From contig NZ_JAASQI010000003.1 in NCBI RefSeq assembly GCF_011762225.1, positions 310,001-374,000 on the forward strand: a stretch of 64,000 bases of DNA, read 5' to 3'. The DNA is from Pseudochelatococcus lubricantis. Its GTDB lineage: Bacteria > Pseudomonadota > Alphaproteobacteria > Rhizobiales > Beijerinckiaceae. This document shows positions 33,489 through 42,236 of the stretch, one piece after another; the first letter of the stretch is position 1, and each line of letters begins with the position of its first letter. The notes below the pieces were generated by a model. That model did no database searches, had not been told where the DNA came from, and was given only the letters and a program-made list of their open reading frames with translations. The position numbers and the translations under genes were made by a program.

Positions 33489-34621
33489 GGTCGCCCCCAG
33501 AAGCAGGTGGCGTTGCCGCCGATGAACTCGTCGACGAGCGGCCGCTCGCGGGCGATGCGGCGCTCGAACAGGCCGCGCAGCCGCGCGGTGGACAGGTCCT
33601 CGTCGGCCCCGTCCATATCCGCAGGATTTACGTCCGCGCGGTTCACGACGGCCTCCAGCCAGGCCATGTAGTGGCGGCCATGGCCGCGCCTCGTGAGAAA
33701 GCCGAGATCCGGCTTGAGATAGTCGTTCTCCGGCCCGGGGATGTAGTTTTCGGCGCTGTAGGCGACCACCGTCAGCGGCGCGGACAGGCCGTTCAGCAGC
33801 CCCCCTGCGAGCGCCGCGAAGCCGCGCCCTTCGGCGGAGGCGCTTTCATAGAGGTTCAGGCCCCGCCCGCGCGCGGCTTCAGCGATGACCGTGAGGCTGG
33901 AGAGAGTCTGGCGCTGATACCACAGCGCCCGCGCACCCCTGCGCGCCTCAAGCGGCAGCGTGCCGTCGGCGCGGGCATCGTCGAGGGTGGCCGCGTAGCG
34001 CACGATGCCCTTGTCCAGGAGTTGCCGGTCGTCGATGATCGCGCCCCATGCCGCCAGCACGCTGTCGGCGAGGATGCGGTGGTTGTTGCGGTCGACCTCG
34101 CCGTCGAACAGCCTGTCGACGCGCCTCACCAGCGGATCGAGCCATCCGCGCAGCAGATCCGCGTCCGCCGCATCGAGCGAGGGCAGCAGGATCGCATAGG
34201 CGACGGTCAGCGGCAGGAGCTGGCGCTTCAACGAATAGTAGGCGTCGTGGACGGTCTGCGTGTCGTTGAAGGCGCCGCTGGCTGCCCATTTGCGCATCAA
34301 ATCCCGCAGCATGGCCGTGGCGCGGGCGTCGCCGGCGAGCGAACGGCCGGACAGCACCATCACCGCCCACGAAAAATCTTCCGCCGACCGGTCGCTGCCA
34401 TAGCCCTCCGTCGCGGAAAGCCCGGCGACCGGCTGCAGCGTGGGCCAGCCGGTATCGACCGGAATGGCGAGGCAGAACCGGCGGAACTCCGCGAATTTCG
34501 GCGTCTTCAGCTCGGCCGACCTTGCCGCCACGTCGAACAGGCCGTTCCAGCGCGCCTGTTGGGCGGCGCCCGCGCCGGGAAACAGGAGCAGGCCGGCAAT
34601 CAGAAGCAGGATCCTAGCCAT
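33485..34621 (-). CDS. algL: Periplasmic alginate lyase, PL5 (AlgL) family
   Basis: Predicted to cleave mannuronate-rich alginate by beta-elimination in the periplasm, clearing misdirected polymer during synthesis. The 378-residue precursor has a signal peptide (ILLLIAGLLLFPGAGA) and an all-alpha toroid domain. Two AlgL hallmarks are seen: NNH at residues 179-181 (but NNHRIL, not NNHSYW) and RRGARALWY at 227-235, keeping the Arg and Tyr of the active site. The ATG at 34621 sits inside the end of the AlgG-like gene (8-base overlap). A longer open frame to 34816 is a shadow. Confidence 0.88.
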   Translation of the reverse strand: MARILLLIAGLLLFPGAGAAQQARWNGLFDVAARSAELKTPKFAEFRRFCLAIPVDTGWPTLQPVAGLSATEGYGSDRSAEDFSWAVMVLSGRSLAGDARATAMLRDLMRKWAASGAFNDTQTVHDAYYSLKRQLLPLTVAYAILLPSLDAADADLLRGWLDPLVRRVDRLFDGEVDRNNHRILADSVLAAWGAIIDDRQLLDKGIVRYAATLDDARADGTLPLEARRGARALWYQRQTLSSLTVIAEAARGRGLNLYESASAEGRGFAALAGGLLNGLSAPLTVVAYSAENYIPGPENDYLKPDLGFLTRRGHGRHYMAWLEAVVNRADVNPADMDGADEDLSTARLRGLFERRIARERPLVDEFIGGNATCFWGRP

Positions 34622-37600
34622 CGCGCGATCCTTTCGCGGTGCTCGCGTCCGTGCAGGCTGGCACCGGCTCCTCCGCCTGCGGCCATGCACCGAAGCGGCA
34701 GGTGGCGGAGGGGCGCGGCGGCTGGCAGACGCGGCTGACGAGCATGTCCGACCTGTCGCCGATCTGGAGCAGGAAGGGCGTGAGCGGCAACAGGTCGCCC
34801 GTGAAGATGCGTCCACGCTGGCCCTCGAACCGGTTGCCGTCGAGGATCAGTTCGGAAACGTCGGTGACATCGATGGCGCTGCGGTTGGCGATGAAGGCAT
34901 TGCCCGTGAGCGCCGCCGTCGACACCGGCTGGACGTCGCCCGCCTCGCTGTCGCCGTCCGGCACGGAGCGCGGGGCCGCGGCATAGATGCGCGCGCCACT
35001 GTCCTTGTTGTCGGCGATGCGGTTGTCGTAGAGGCCGACGAAGCTGCTGTTGCGCACCCGCACGCCGGCCCGGCGGTTGCCGGAGATGTCGTTCGCCACC
35101 GCGAGGTTGCAGCCGCTCTCATAGATGGCGAGGCCGTCGCCCGCGTTGCGCAGCGCCGAATTCGCCACGATGACGTTGTCCCTGCTGGCGCGTTCGAGCA
35201 CGATTCCGGACCCTGCGTTGGCGAGGGCGACGTTGCCGACGACGAGCGTGTCGCGCACATCGCGGGACACGAAAATACCGTGCTTTTCCTGCGTGCCGTG
35301 GGCGGTGTTGAAGGCCAGCAGCATGCCGCGAGAACCGTCGTGGGGGTTGACGCCGTAGGCGGCGCTGTCGCGGAACTCGTTGCCGACGACGTCCATGCCC
35401 CCGGCCTCGCGGCTGTAGAGACCGTAGCGCAGGTTCTCGAAACTGTTGTCGACGATCCGGCCGGTGGATGCGGCCGGGCCGCCCGCGAACGACAGCCCGG
35501 CCGTCCTGCCCTGATCGTAGCCCAGCATCGCGAGGCGGCTGCCGGCGATGCGGATGTCGCCGCCGCCCCATGCCGTGATGTAGGGGCGGAAACGGGCGCG
35601 GTTGTCGCCCGTCGCGGCGATGGGCTCACCGGTCGCCTCGTCGTGGCTGGCGATCTCCGCATCCTGCACGATGAGCCGGCCCGCGACCGCGATGAAGGCG
35701 CCCGCGTCGGCGCTGAGGCGGTACCGGGCGAATTCCGCGCCCGACATGACCAGCGTCGCGCCGGGCAGCACGACCACCGGCGCGCGGACCAGCACGCGGT
35801 CGCCGGTGATGCGCAGCATGTCGCGGGCACTCGCTTCCGGCAGATCGCGTGCGATCTGCCCCAGCGTGAGCGTGCCGGATTCGACCGCGAGATAAAAGGG
35901 CCAGGCGGTATTCGCCGGCGCGTCGGCCTGCTGCCCGCCGATGCCCCCGAGGGCGTCGGGGTCGAGCGGGCTGAAGCGTATGCTGGCGGCGCGGGCGCTG
36001 CCGCCGCCCGGATAGGGCACGGCCGCGCGCTGGCTCGCAGCGTTCAGCGCGGCGATGTCGGGCATGCGGATGTCATGGGCGATCGCCGTGACAGGCGCCG
36101 GCGCCCGCACCACATGCCCGCCGGACACGAAGCGGATGTCGCGCGGCCGGTAGGCGCGGGAGGCGGCCTTGAGCGGCTCGGCCGGCGTCTTGTCCAGCCA
36201 GCCGAAGCGGTCGAGCGCGCCGGCGCGCCGTTCCGCCACCTGGCGCATCGCCGCCACGCGCGGGCGATAGGCAAGGGTACGCACCTCGGCGACGAAGCGT
36301 TCGAGATCGCCGTCCTTCTCGTGGGCGGCGACGGCCGTCTCGGCGAGGACCGCGTCACGAACGGCAGGGAGCGGCGCGAGCGCGGCCTGCGCGCGTGCTG
36401 CATCCAGCGCCCCCTTTCCGAGCAGCCTGCGGGCGATGCGGGCATGCGCCTCGCTGCGGGCCTGACCGTCCGTGACGCCCTGCAATATCGCGTTGGCGCG
36501 CGCTTGCTCGCCGACGCCGGCGAAGGCCACGGCGATATCGGCGCGCTCCTGCGGGGCCGGGCTGTCGCCGAGGCTGTCAAGCGCCAGTTCGAGGGCGTGG
36601 ATCGCGCCGTCCCGGTTTGCCTCGCCGAGCCGCGCGGCGAGTGCCGCGAAGGTGCGGGCACGTGCGGCCGCGTCCGGGATAGCTGCCGCGACCTCCCCCG
36701 CCTCGCCGAACCGGCCGGCATTCGCAAGGGCGCGGCCGATGGCCTCGCTGACGCGCACGCGGTCTTCGTCAGTGAAAACGGGATCGAGGAGCGCCGTGGC
36801 GCCGCCTATATCGCCCGTCTTCGCGAGGGCACGGGCGATGCCGGCGCGGGCGAAGGAGGCGTCCTGCGGGCGCGTCGCCAGGTCCAGCATCCCGCGGGCC
36901 TCACCGATGTCGCCGGCCTCCGCGAGGCGCCGCGCCAGGCGTGAGAAGGCGTAGGAGCGGTCGTCCGCGTTGTCGATGGTCTCCGAGAGCGCCCTCGCCT
37001 CGTCGAAGCGCGAGAAGTCGGCGAACGCGACGGCCAGCGCCGCCGCCGCCTTCGTTTCCTGCGCGGGAACGCGCGTTGCCGCGAGCACGCCGAGGCCGGC
37101 GTCCCGGTATCCCAGCTCGTTCAGCTTCCGCGCGATGGCGGCGGCCGTGCTGGCGCGCGCTCCCGGGCGCACTGTCAGCGCGGCGATGTCGGCGGCGCGC
37201 AGCGGCGCATCCCTGTCGAGCATGAGGCTCACGATGCGCGCGACAGCGTCGTCCTGCGCCTTGTCGCCGTCCATGGATTTCGCCGCCCGCAGCGCCGTTG
37301 CCTCGTCGCCCTCGGCGAGCGCGCCGTCGAAGATGCGCTTCAACGCCTCCTGCCTGCGCGGTTCGTTCTGGCTCATGGCCTGCGCGGCGAACAACGCCTC
37401 GGCCGGGCGCTTTTCCGCGAGATGCTTCGCCGATGCCGCCGCCAGTTCGCCGTCGTCGGGCGCCGCCCCGGCAGGCTGCAGCCGGGCGCGGGCGATCCGC
37501 CGGAAAATGTCGGCCCGCGCGCGCGCGGCGGACATCGCGTCGGTCGCCGCCGTGAGCAGCGCCGCCGGCGGATTCGCTGCGTCAAAGACGAAGACGGCGC

Positions 37601-38150
37601 CGCCGAGGGCTCCATCGCGGGTCTGCGGCCTGTCGATGCGGCGGGCGTCCTCGATGGCGCGCGCGGCGAGACGCTCCGCCTCGCCGTTCTGCCCGAGCGC
37701 GCGCATGCGGCGTGCGAGGGCGGTCCAGCCCGCGGCGCGGTACGCCGGATCTCCGATCGCGAGCAGCACGGCCTTCGTCTCGATCTCCGCATCGAGGGTC
37801 TCGTCTGTCTTCGAGACCGCATCGATCAGCGCCTCGACGAAAGCGAGGCGCAGGATGTCGGCGGTCACCGCCTGCGCGGCGAGTGCCGCCGCCGCCCGTG
37901 CCGCGCCGGCCGAGTTCGCCTTGTCCGCGAGCGCGGTCAACACGTCGAACGCTTCTATCGCCGGCCGCAGCAGCGCCGCGCGCCGGCGGGGATTCGTCTC
38001 CCCGTCGAGCGCCAGCACGCCGTCGCGCACGATCGCCGCCGCCCTGTCGGCCTCGCCGTCCAGCGACGCCGTCGCAGGCGCGGAGAGGACGGCGCCCGCC
38101 ACGAGCGCCGCTCCGAGGAGACTGCGGTTCAGCCGGCGCCGGCGGGTCAA
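34614..38150 (-). CDS. algG: AlgG-like C5-epimerase fused to an N-terminal helical-repeat domain
   Basis: An 1178-residue protein. Residues 1-~30 are a signal peptide, and ~40-640 are TPR-like helical repeats (pattern AxAxIAxxLAxAG). After a linker, ~740-1120 form a beta-helix that aligns with periplasmic AlgG: FRPYITAWGGGDIRIAGSRL, YGVNPHDGSRG, HGIFVSR, GLAIYESG, AGVRVRNS. The motif is NPHD at 935-938, against DPHD in Pseudomonas; the His and the downstream Arg are kept. The start is TTG at 38150, preceded by GGAGGAA at 6 bases, in a TTGA overlap with the algA stop. AlgG of Pseudomonas lacks the repeat domain, so this looks like an AlgK-like/AlgG fusion. Epimerase function is likely but not certain. 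Confidence 0.88.
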   Translation of the reverse strand: MTRRRRLNRSLLGAALVAGAVLSAPATASLDGEADRAAAIVRDGVLALDGETNPRRRAALLRPAIEAFDVLTALADKANSAGAARAAAALAAQAVTADILRLAFVEALIDAVSKTDETLDAEIETKAVLLAIGDPAYRAAGWTALARRMRALGQNGEAERLAARAIEDARRIDRPQTRDGALGGAVFVFDAANPPAALLTAATDAMSAARARADIFRRIARARLQPAGAAPDDGELAAASAKHLAEKRPAEALFAAQAMSQNEPRRQEALKRIFDGALAEGDEATALRAAKSMDGDKAQDDAVARIVSLMLDRDAPLRAADIAALTVRPGARASTAAAIARKLNELGYRDAGLGVLAATRVPAQETKAAAALAVAFADFSRFDEARALSETIDNADDRSYAFSRLARRLAEAGDIGEARGMLDLATRPQDASFARAGIARALAKTGDIGGATALLDPVFTDEDRVRVSEAIGRALANAGRFGEAGEVAAAIPDAAARARTFAALAARLGEANRDGAIHALELALDSLGDSPAPQERADIAVAFAGVGEQARANAILQGVTDGQARSEAHARIARRLLGKGALDAARAQAALAPLPAVRDAVLAETAVAAHEKDGDLERFVAEVRTLAYRPRVAAMRQVAERRAGALDRFGWLDKTPAEPLKAASRAYRPRDIRFVSGGHVVRAPAPVTAIAHDIRMPDIAALNAASQRAAVPYPGGGSARAASIRFSPLDPDALGGIGGQQADAPANTAWPFYLAVESGTLTLGQIARDLPEASARDMLRITGDRVLVRAPVVVLPGATLVMSGAEFARYRLSADAGAFIAVAGRLIVQDAEIASHDEATGEPIAATGDNRARFRPYITAWGGGDIRIAGSRLAMLGYDQGRTAGLSFAGGPAASTGRIVDNSFENLRYGLYSREAGGMDVVGNEFRDSAAYGVNPHDGSRGMLLAFNTAHGTQEKHGIFVSRDVRDTLVVGNVALANAGSGIVLERASRDNVIVANSALRNAGDGLAIYESGCNLAVANDISGNRRAGVRVRNSSFVGLYDNRIADNKDSGARIYAAAPRSVPDGDSEAGDVQPVSTAALTGNAFIANRSAIDVTDVSELILDGNRFEGQRGRIFTGDLLPLTPFLLQIGDRSDMLVSRVCQPPRPSATCRFGAWPQAEEPVPACTDASTAKGSRDG

Positions 38151-39577
38151 GATACGTTCCTCCGGGCAGGATAGTGTATCTCTCGCGAGGTGCGGGGCAG
38201 GAAGCTGCAGACGAGCAGACTGGCCTCGGCATCGTCGAGATTGGCGAAGGTCAGCGGCTCGGCATTCGGCCACGCGAAGCTCTGGCCGGCGGAAAGCACC
38301 GCCTTTCCGGTTCCGGAGCGGATGGCGACGTTGCCCTCCAGCACCAGGATGTGCCGCGCTTCCGCCTCGCCGTCGCCGGCGATGTCGAGCACGCGGCCCG
38401 CACCGACCGAAATCCGCGCCACGCTGCCGTAGTCCCCGGTGTCGACGACGCGGGAGCTGCCGCAGGCGCGCACGTCGAGGGCATGGCGGTCGGCGGCGGC
38501 GTGGCCTTCCGTCGTCAGCCGCTGGGCGATGAGCTTGACGTCCTGCGACAGCGCGCGGGAGGCGACCAGCACGGCATCCTCGGTCTCGACGACCACGACG
38601 TTGGAGAGGCCGACCACGGCGACCACGCGGCGCCCGGCACGGACATACGAGCGGCGCACGCCGGCGAGCATGACCTCGCCCATGACGACGTTCTCGTCCC
38701 TGTCCTGCACGCTCGTGCGCCACAGCGCCTCGAAGGAGCCGAGATCGTCCCAGGCGGGCGCGACGGGGATGACGCCGAGCCGGGACGACTTCTCCATCAC
38801 GGCGTTGTCGATGGAAACCGACTCCGCCCGCGCGAAAGCCTCGCCGAGGCGCACGGCGCCGTTTTCCCGTCCGGCGGTGAGCAGCGCTTCCCGCACGGCG
38901 GCGAGCACGGCAGGCGCGTGGATTTCCATCTCGGCCACGATGGTGCTGGCGCGGAACATGAACATGCCGCTGTTCCAGCTATGGCGCCCGTCCTCCACCA
39001 GCGCGCGGGCGTGCTCGATGTCCGGCTTCTCGACGAAGGCCTCGACGGGATGCACGGCGCCGATCCGGGTGCTGCCGGAGCGGATGTAGCCGAAGCCGGT
39101 TTCCGGCGCCGTGGGCGTGATGCCGAAAAGTACGATGCCGCCGTCGAGCGCGAACGCCAGTCCCGCCTCGACGGCAGAGACGAGCAGGCCGGGCTTGCCG
39201 ACGCTGTGGTCGCTCGGCGCGACCAGAATGACCGGATCGGCATCCTCCTCCAGCATGACGAGCGCCGCCGCCGCGATGGCCGGCGCGGTGGAGCGGATGG
39301 CCGGTTCCACGACGATGCGCGGAGAGCCGGCGCCGAAGTCCAGGCCCTCCAGATCCACCTGCACGCGCTCCTCATGGTCGCGGTTCGTCAGGATCACAGG
39401 GCGGCCGAAGGAAGCGCCCGAGAAGCGCTCCAGCGTCTCCTGGAAGAGCGACCTGTCGCCGACCAGCTTCTGGAACTGCTTCGGCTCGAAGCGCCGCGAC
39501 AGCGGCCAGAGGCGGGTGCCCGAACCGCCGCACAGGATGACGGGCCTGATGGGGATGTTCTTGTTCACACCATGCAT
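38147..39577 (-). CDS. algA: Mannose-1-phosphate guanylyltransferase with degenerate isomerase domain (AlgA/ManC type)
   Basis: Makes GDP-mannose for AlgD. The 476 residues have the nucleotidyltransferase signature near the N-terminus (VILCGGSGTRLWPLSRR) and FVEKPD. The C-terminal cupin region should carry the phosphomannose isomerase site QMHxHRxEHW. Here the matching stretch reads LDIAGDGEAEARHILVLEG and the metal-binding His/Gln set is not apparent. Only the transferase half can be assigned with confidence. It begins one base after the alg44 stop and overlaps the AlgG-like gene by 4 bases. Confidence 0.9.
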   Translation of the reverse strand: MHGVNKNIPIRPVILCGGSGTRLWPLSRRFEPKQFQKLVGDRSLFQETLERFSGASFGRPVILTNRDHEERVQVDLEGLDFGAGSPRIVVEPAIRSTAPAIAAAALVMLEEDADPVILVAPSDHSVGKPGLLVSAVEAGLAFALDGGIVLFGITPTAPETGFGYIRSGSTRIGAVHPVEAFVEKPDIEHARALVEDGRHSWNSGMFMFRASTIVAEMEIHAPAVLAAVREALLTAGRENGAVRLGEAFARAESVSIDNAVMEKSSRLGVIPVAPAWDDLGSFEALWRTSVQDRDENVVMGEVMLAGVRRSYVRAGRRVVAVVGLSNVVVVETEDAVLVASRALSQDVKLIAQRLTTEGHAAADRHALDVRACGSSRVVDTGDYGSVARISVGAGRVLDIAGDGEAEARHILVLEGNVAIRSGTGKAVLSAGQSFAWPNAEPLTFANLDDAEASLLVCSFLPRTSREIHYPARRNVS

Positions 39578-39578
39578 C

Positions 39579-40697
39579 TCACCGACTCCTGTCCGGCAGC
39601 GTCGCGGCGACCGACGTGCTCTGCTCCCTGAATGACGCGACGACGCGGCCGATCGTGCTGTCGCTGAAAAGGTCGAAACGTACGGTCACGGGCTGGCCCA
39701 GCATGTCGGCCGTCAGCTCGCGCCCGGTGTCGATGACCACGGTGGAAGGGCTGCGCGGCAGCTCCGTCTGGCCGTCGCCCTTGCCCGGCAACCAGAGGAT
39801 GCCGGCGTTGTCGACACGGCTGCCGTCGGCGAACTCGACCGCCGCGCTGCGCAGGCCGTAAAGGCTCATCAGCCTGTCGTCCGGAACGGTCGCCGTGACG
39901 ACGATCGGCGCGTCGGCGCGCATCAGCGTGACGACCGTATCGCCAGCGCGGACGAAATCGCCGCCCGCAAGCTTCTGCTCCACCTGTATGCAGTCGCAGG
40001 GTGACTGCACCGTGATCGGGTCGCCTTCCGGCGGCGCGATCGTCATCAGCGGCTCGCCGAGCTGTAGCCGGCGGCGGGGATTGAGATAGTCGATGCGGCC
40101 GACGGCGGGCGACGCGAGATTGATGATCTTCGCCGCCACGGCGGCGCTCTCGGCACGCACCACGAAGAGCCTGTCGTAGACGTTCGTCCACAGGAAGGCC
40201 GCGAGCGCTATGCCGAGCGCCGCCACCGCGCCGGTGGTGACGACACGTCGCCCGATGTTCGTCAGGCGCCCCAGCGGCCCGGGCGTGGGTGGCGGCGGCA
40301 CGTCGCGTGCACGGACGGTTTCGTTGCGGCGCGCGACGTCGAGCACATCGCCGACCGCGACGACCTCGCCCGCCAGCACCGCGTCGGTGATGTAGCGCAG
40401 CAGGCTCGCCTGACGCTCGTCGAGGCCGGTGAAGGCAAGGCTCGCACGCTGCTTCTCCGGGGAAGCGTTGACGACGACCGCGTGGACGCTGAGGCCGAAC
40501 TGGTAGCCATGGAACGGCAGCGCCAGCGATGCATCCACAACGTCACCGGGAGCGAGGGGGAAATCGCCGGCGATGTCGAAACCCGCCATCGACCATTCCG
40601 GCACATCATAGGTGCGCCCCTGGATGACGGCGAACATGGGCAGCCGGTAGCGCGGATGCTGCCGATTCAACTCCGCTTCAAACAATACAGAACCCAT
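39579..40697 (-). CDS. alg44: Alginate polymerase co-subunit with PilZ and HlyD-like domains (Alg44)
   Basis: Inner-membrane partner of Alg8 that binds cyclic di-GMP and switches on polymerisation. The 372 residues contain an N-terminal PilZ domain with RQHPR at 12-16 and EWSMAG at 34-39, where the usual motif begins with Asp or Asn. One membrane helix (~152-171) and a periplasmic membrane-fusion-like part (ESAAVAAKIINLASPAVGRI onward) follow. It lies 36 bases after alg8. Control by c-di-GMP is expected from the family; no cyclase is in the window. Confidence 0.92.
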   Translation of the reverse strand: MGSVLFEAELNRQHPRYRLPMFAVIQGRTYDVPEWSMAGFDIAGDFPLAPGDVVDASLALPFHGYQFGLSVHAVVVNASPEKQRASLAFTGLDERQASLLRYITDAVLAGEVVAVGDVLDVARRNETVRARDVPPPPTPGPLGRLTNIGRRVVTTGAVAALGIALAAFLWTNVYDRLFVVRAESAAVAAKIINLASPAVGRIDYLNPRRRLQLGEPLMTIAPPEGDPITVQSPCDCIQVEQKLAGGDFVRAGDTVVTLMRADAPIVVTATVPDDRLMSLYGLRSAAVEFADGSRVDNAGILWLPGKGDGQTELPRSPSTVVIDTGRELTADMLGQPVTVRFDLFSDSTIGRVVASFREQSTSVAATLPDRSR

Positions 40698-40733
40698 GTT
40701 TCTGTCTCCATAAGCATAATGGCATTGTAAATT

Positions 40734-42236
40734 TCACAGAACTGAAAAAGATGTGATGCCCATCAACAAGGAACAGACCACGACAAGCAGAAGAACGCTG
40801 ACCGCATGATAGAGCTTCGACTCCATCAGCCGGAATCGCGCGAGACGGGTTATCTTCCCCTTGGCGAGTGTTGTTTTCTGGCGCGTCCATTTCTGCTTGT
40901 CGAGGCGGAAGAAGACATAAACCTTCATCAGCGAGCCGTATATCTGGTTGAAATACAACAAGATCGGGAAAAATATCGACACGCGCCGCCGCGCCGAAAG
41001 CAGAAGCAACGTCAGGACATAGCGGGAGGACAGTATCCATATCGCGTAAACCACGATGGCGAACGGCGATATGAACAAGGTCGCCAGCAGCGCGATCGTC
41101 ACGCCGATCAGGCACGTCCACATCGACATGCGCTGGTCTAGGATCGCCCACCAGGTGAAGAGGCCGATCCGGCGCGGGCCGAGCGCCAGCGCCCGGCCGT
41201 TCGTGCGCAGCATGTTGCCGTACCAGCGCACCATCAACTGCGACGCGGAGTCGATGAAGCTGTCGGAGGGCGGATCTTCCACGGTCTCGACCATGACGTC
41301 CGGCAGGTAAAGCATGTAGTAGCCGTTGCGCAGCAGGTAGAACCAGCTCGACTTGTCGTCGCCGGTCAGGAACTTGAAACGGCCGAGACGGTGATGATCG
41401 ATGTAGTCCAGTTCCACCTGCGCAACGAAGCGCGGGTCGCAGATGATCGAGGCGCGGAACATCGACATGCGCCCCGTGAGCGTCAGCACGCGCCGCGACA
41501 GCCCCATCGACGACATCAGGATATGGCGCTGCGCGAAACGCAGGTCGTACCAGTGGACGAACAGGCGTGAGCCGTTGACGCGCGCCATCTCGTCCGTGGT
41601 CAGCGCGCCGACCTTCTGATCGTGGAAGAAGGGCGCGCAGCGCGCGACGAGATCAGGCGGCACGATGCTGTCGCCGTCGATCACCGCCACCATGGCGTCG
41701 TCGGGCGGCGAAAGCCGGGCGATGGCACGGAAGCCGAAGGCGAGCGCGTCGCGCTTGCCGGTGCCGGCGATGCGCACGATGAGCAGGTCGACGCGGTCCT
41801 CCGGCTTCACCATCCTGTGGTAGAGCTGCTTGATCAGCCGCTGGTCCACCATGTCGACGATCGAGGCGACCACGACTGAGGGGCCGGGCGCGTTGAGCGC
41901 GGCGAGAAACGCCGCGCGATAGACTTCGATCGTCGTCTCCGTCGGGATGCGGAAGGAGGTCACGAGGAGGTAGGACGGGACGGAGCCCGCCTCGCCCGCT
42001 TCCGCCGCCCGCCGCTTCATCGCCGGATACACCCGGAAACGGTAGATGAGGCTGCGGATGAAATGGAGCAGCCCCCAGCCGTAGCGCCACGCCCCGATCG
42101 CGCCGATCGCCAGACCGGTCCGCGTATCGATGATGGCGTAGGCTTCGTTCGGCAACGACGTCGCGACCGCCGCAAGCGCGAGCACCGCGAGGACGTGCAC
42201 CCAGGGCCGTTCCGAGATATCACCAGCAGATGCCAT
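40734..42236 (-). CDS. alg8: Mannuronan synthase glycosyltransferase (Alg8)
   Basis: Membrane GT2 enzyme that polymerises GDP-mannuronate. The 500 residues have N-terminal membrane helices, a cytoplasmic catalytic domain with VAVIDGDSIVPP, LTGDDKSSW and LMVRWYGNMLR, and C-terminal membrane helices. These motifs match Pseudomonas Alg8 and not cellulose or hyaluronan synthases. Its start overlaps the algD end by 17 bases. Confidence 0.95.
   Translation of the reverse strand: MASAGDISERPWVHVLAVLALAAVATSLPNEAYAIIDTRTGLAIGAIGAWRYGWGLLHFIRSLIYRFRVYPAMKRRAAEAGEAGSVPSYLLVTSFRIPTETTIEVYRAAFLAALNAPGPSVVVASIVDMVDQRLIKQLYHRMVKPEDRVDLLIVRIAGTGKRDALAFGFRAIARLSPPDDAMVAVIDGDSIVPPDLVARCAPFFHDQKVGALTTDEMARVNGSRLFVHWYDLRFAQRHILMSSMGLSRRVLTLTGRMSMFRASIICDPRFVAQVELDYIDHHRLGRFKFLTGDDKSSWFYLLRNGYYMLYLPDVMVETVEDPPSDSFIDSASQLMVRWYGNMLRTNGRALALGPRRIGLFTWWAILDQRMSMWTCLIGVTIALLATLFISPFAIVVYAIWILSSRYVLTLLLLSARRRVSIFFPILLYFNQIYGSLMKVYVFFRLDKQKWTRQKTTLAKGKITRLARFRLMESKLYHAVSVLLLVVVCSLLMGITSFSVL

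Noticed and set aside
34440-36944. 834-codon plus-strand open frame opposite the AlgG-like gene
   Set aside because: Low-complexity antisense reading; the minus-strand frame has signal peptide, solenoid and beta-helix.
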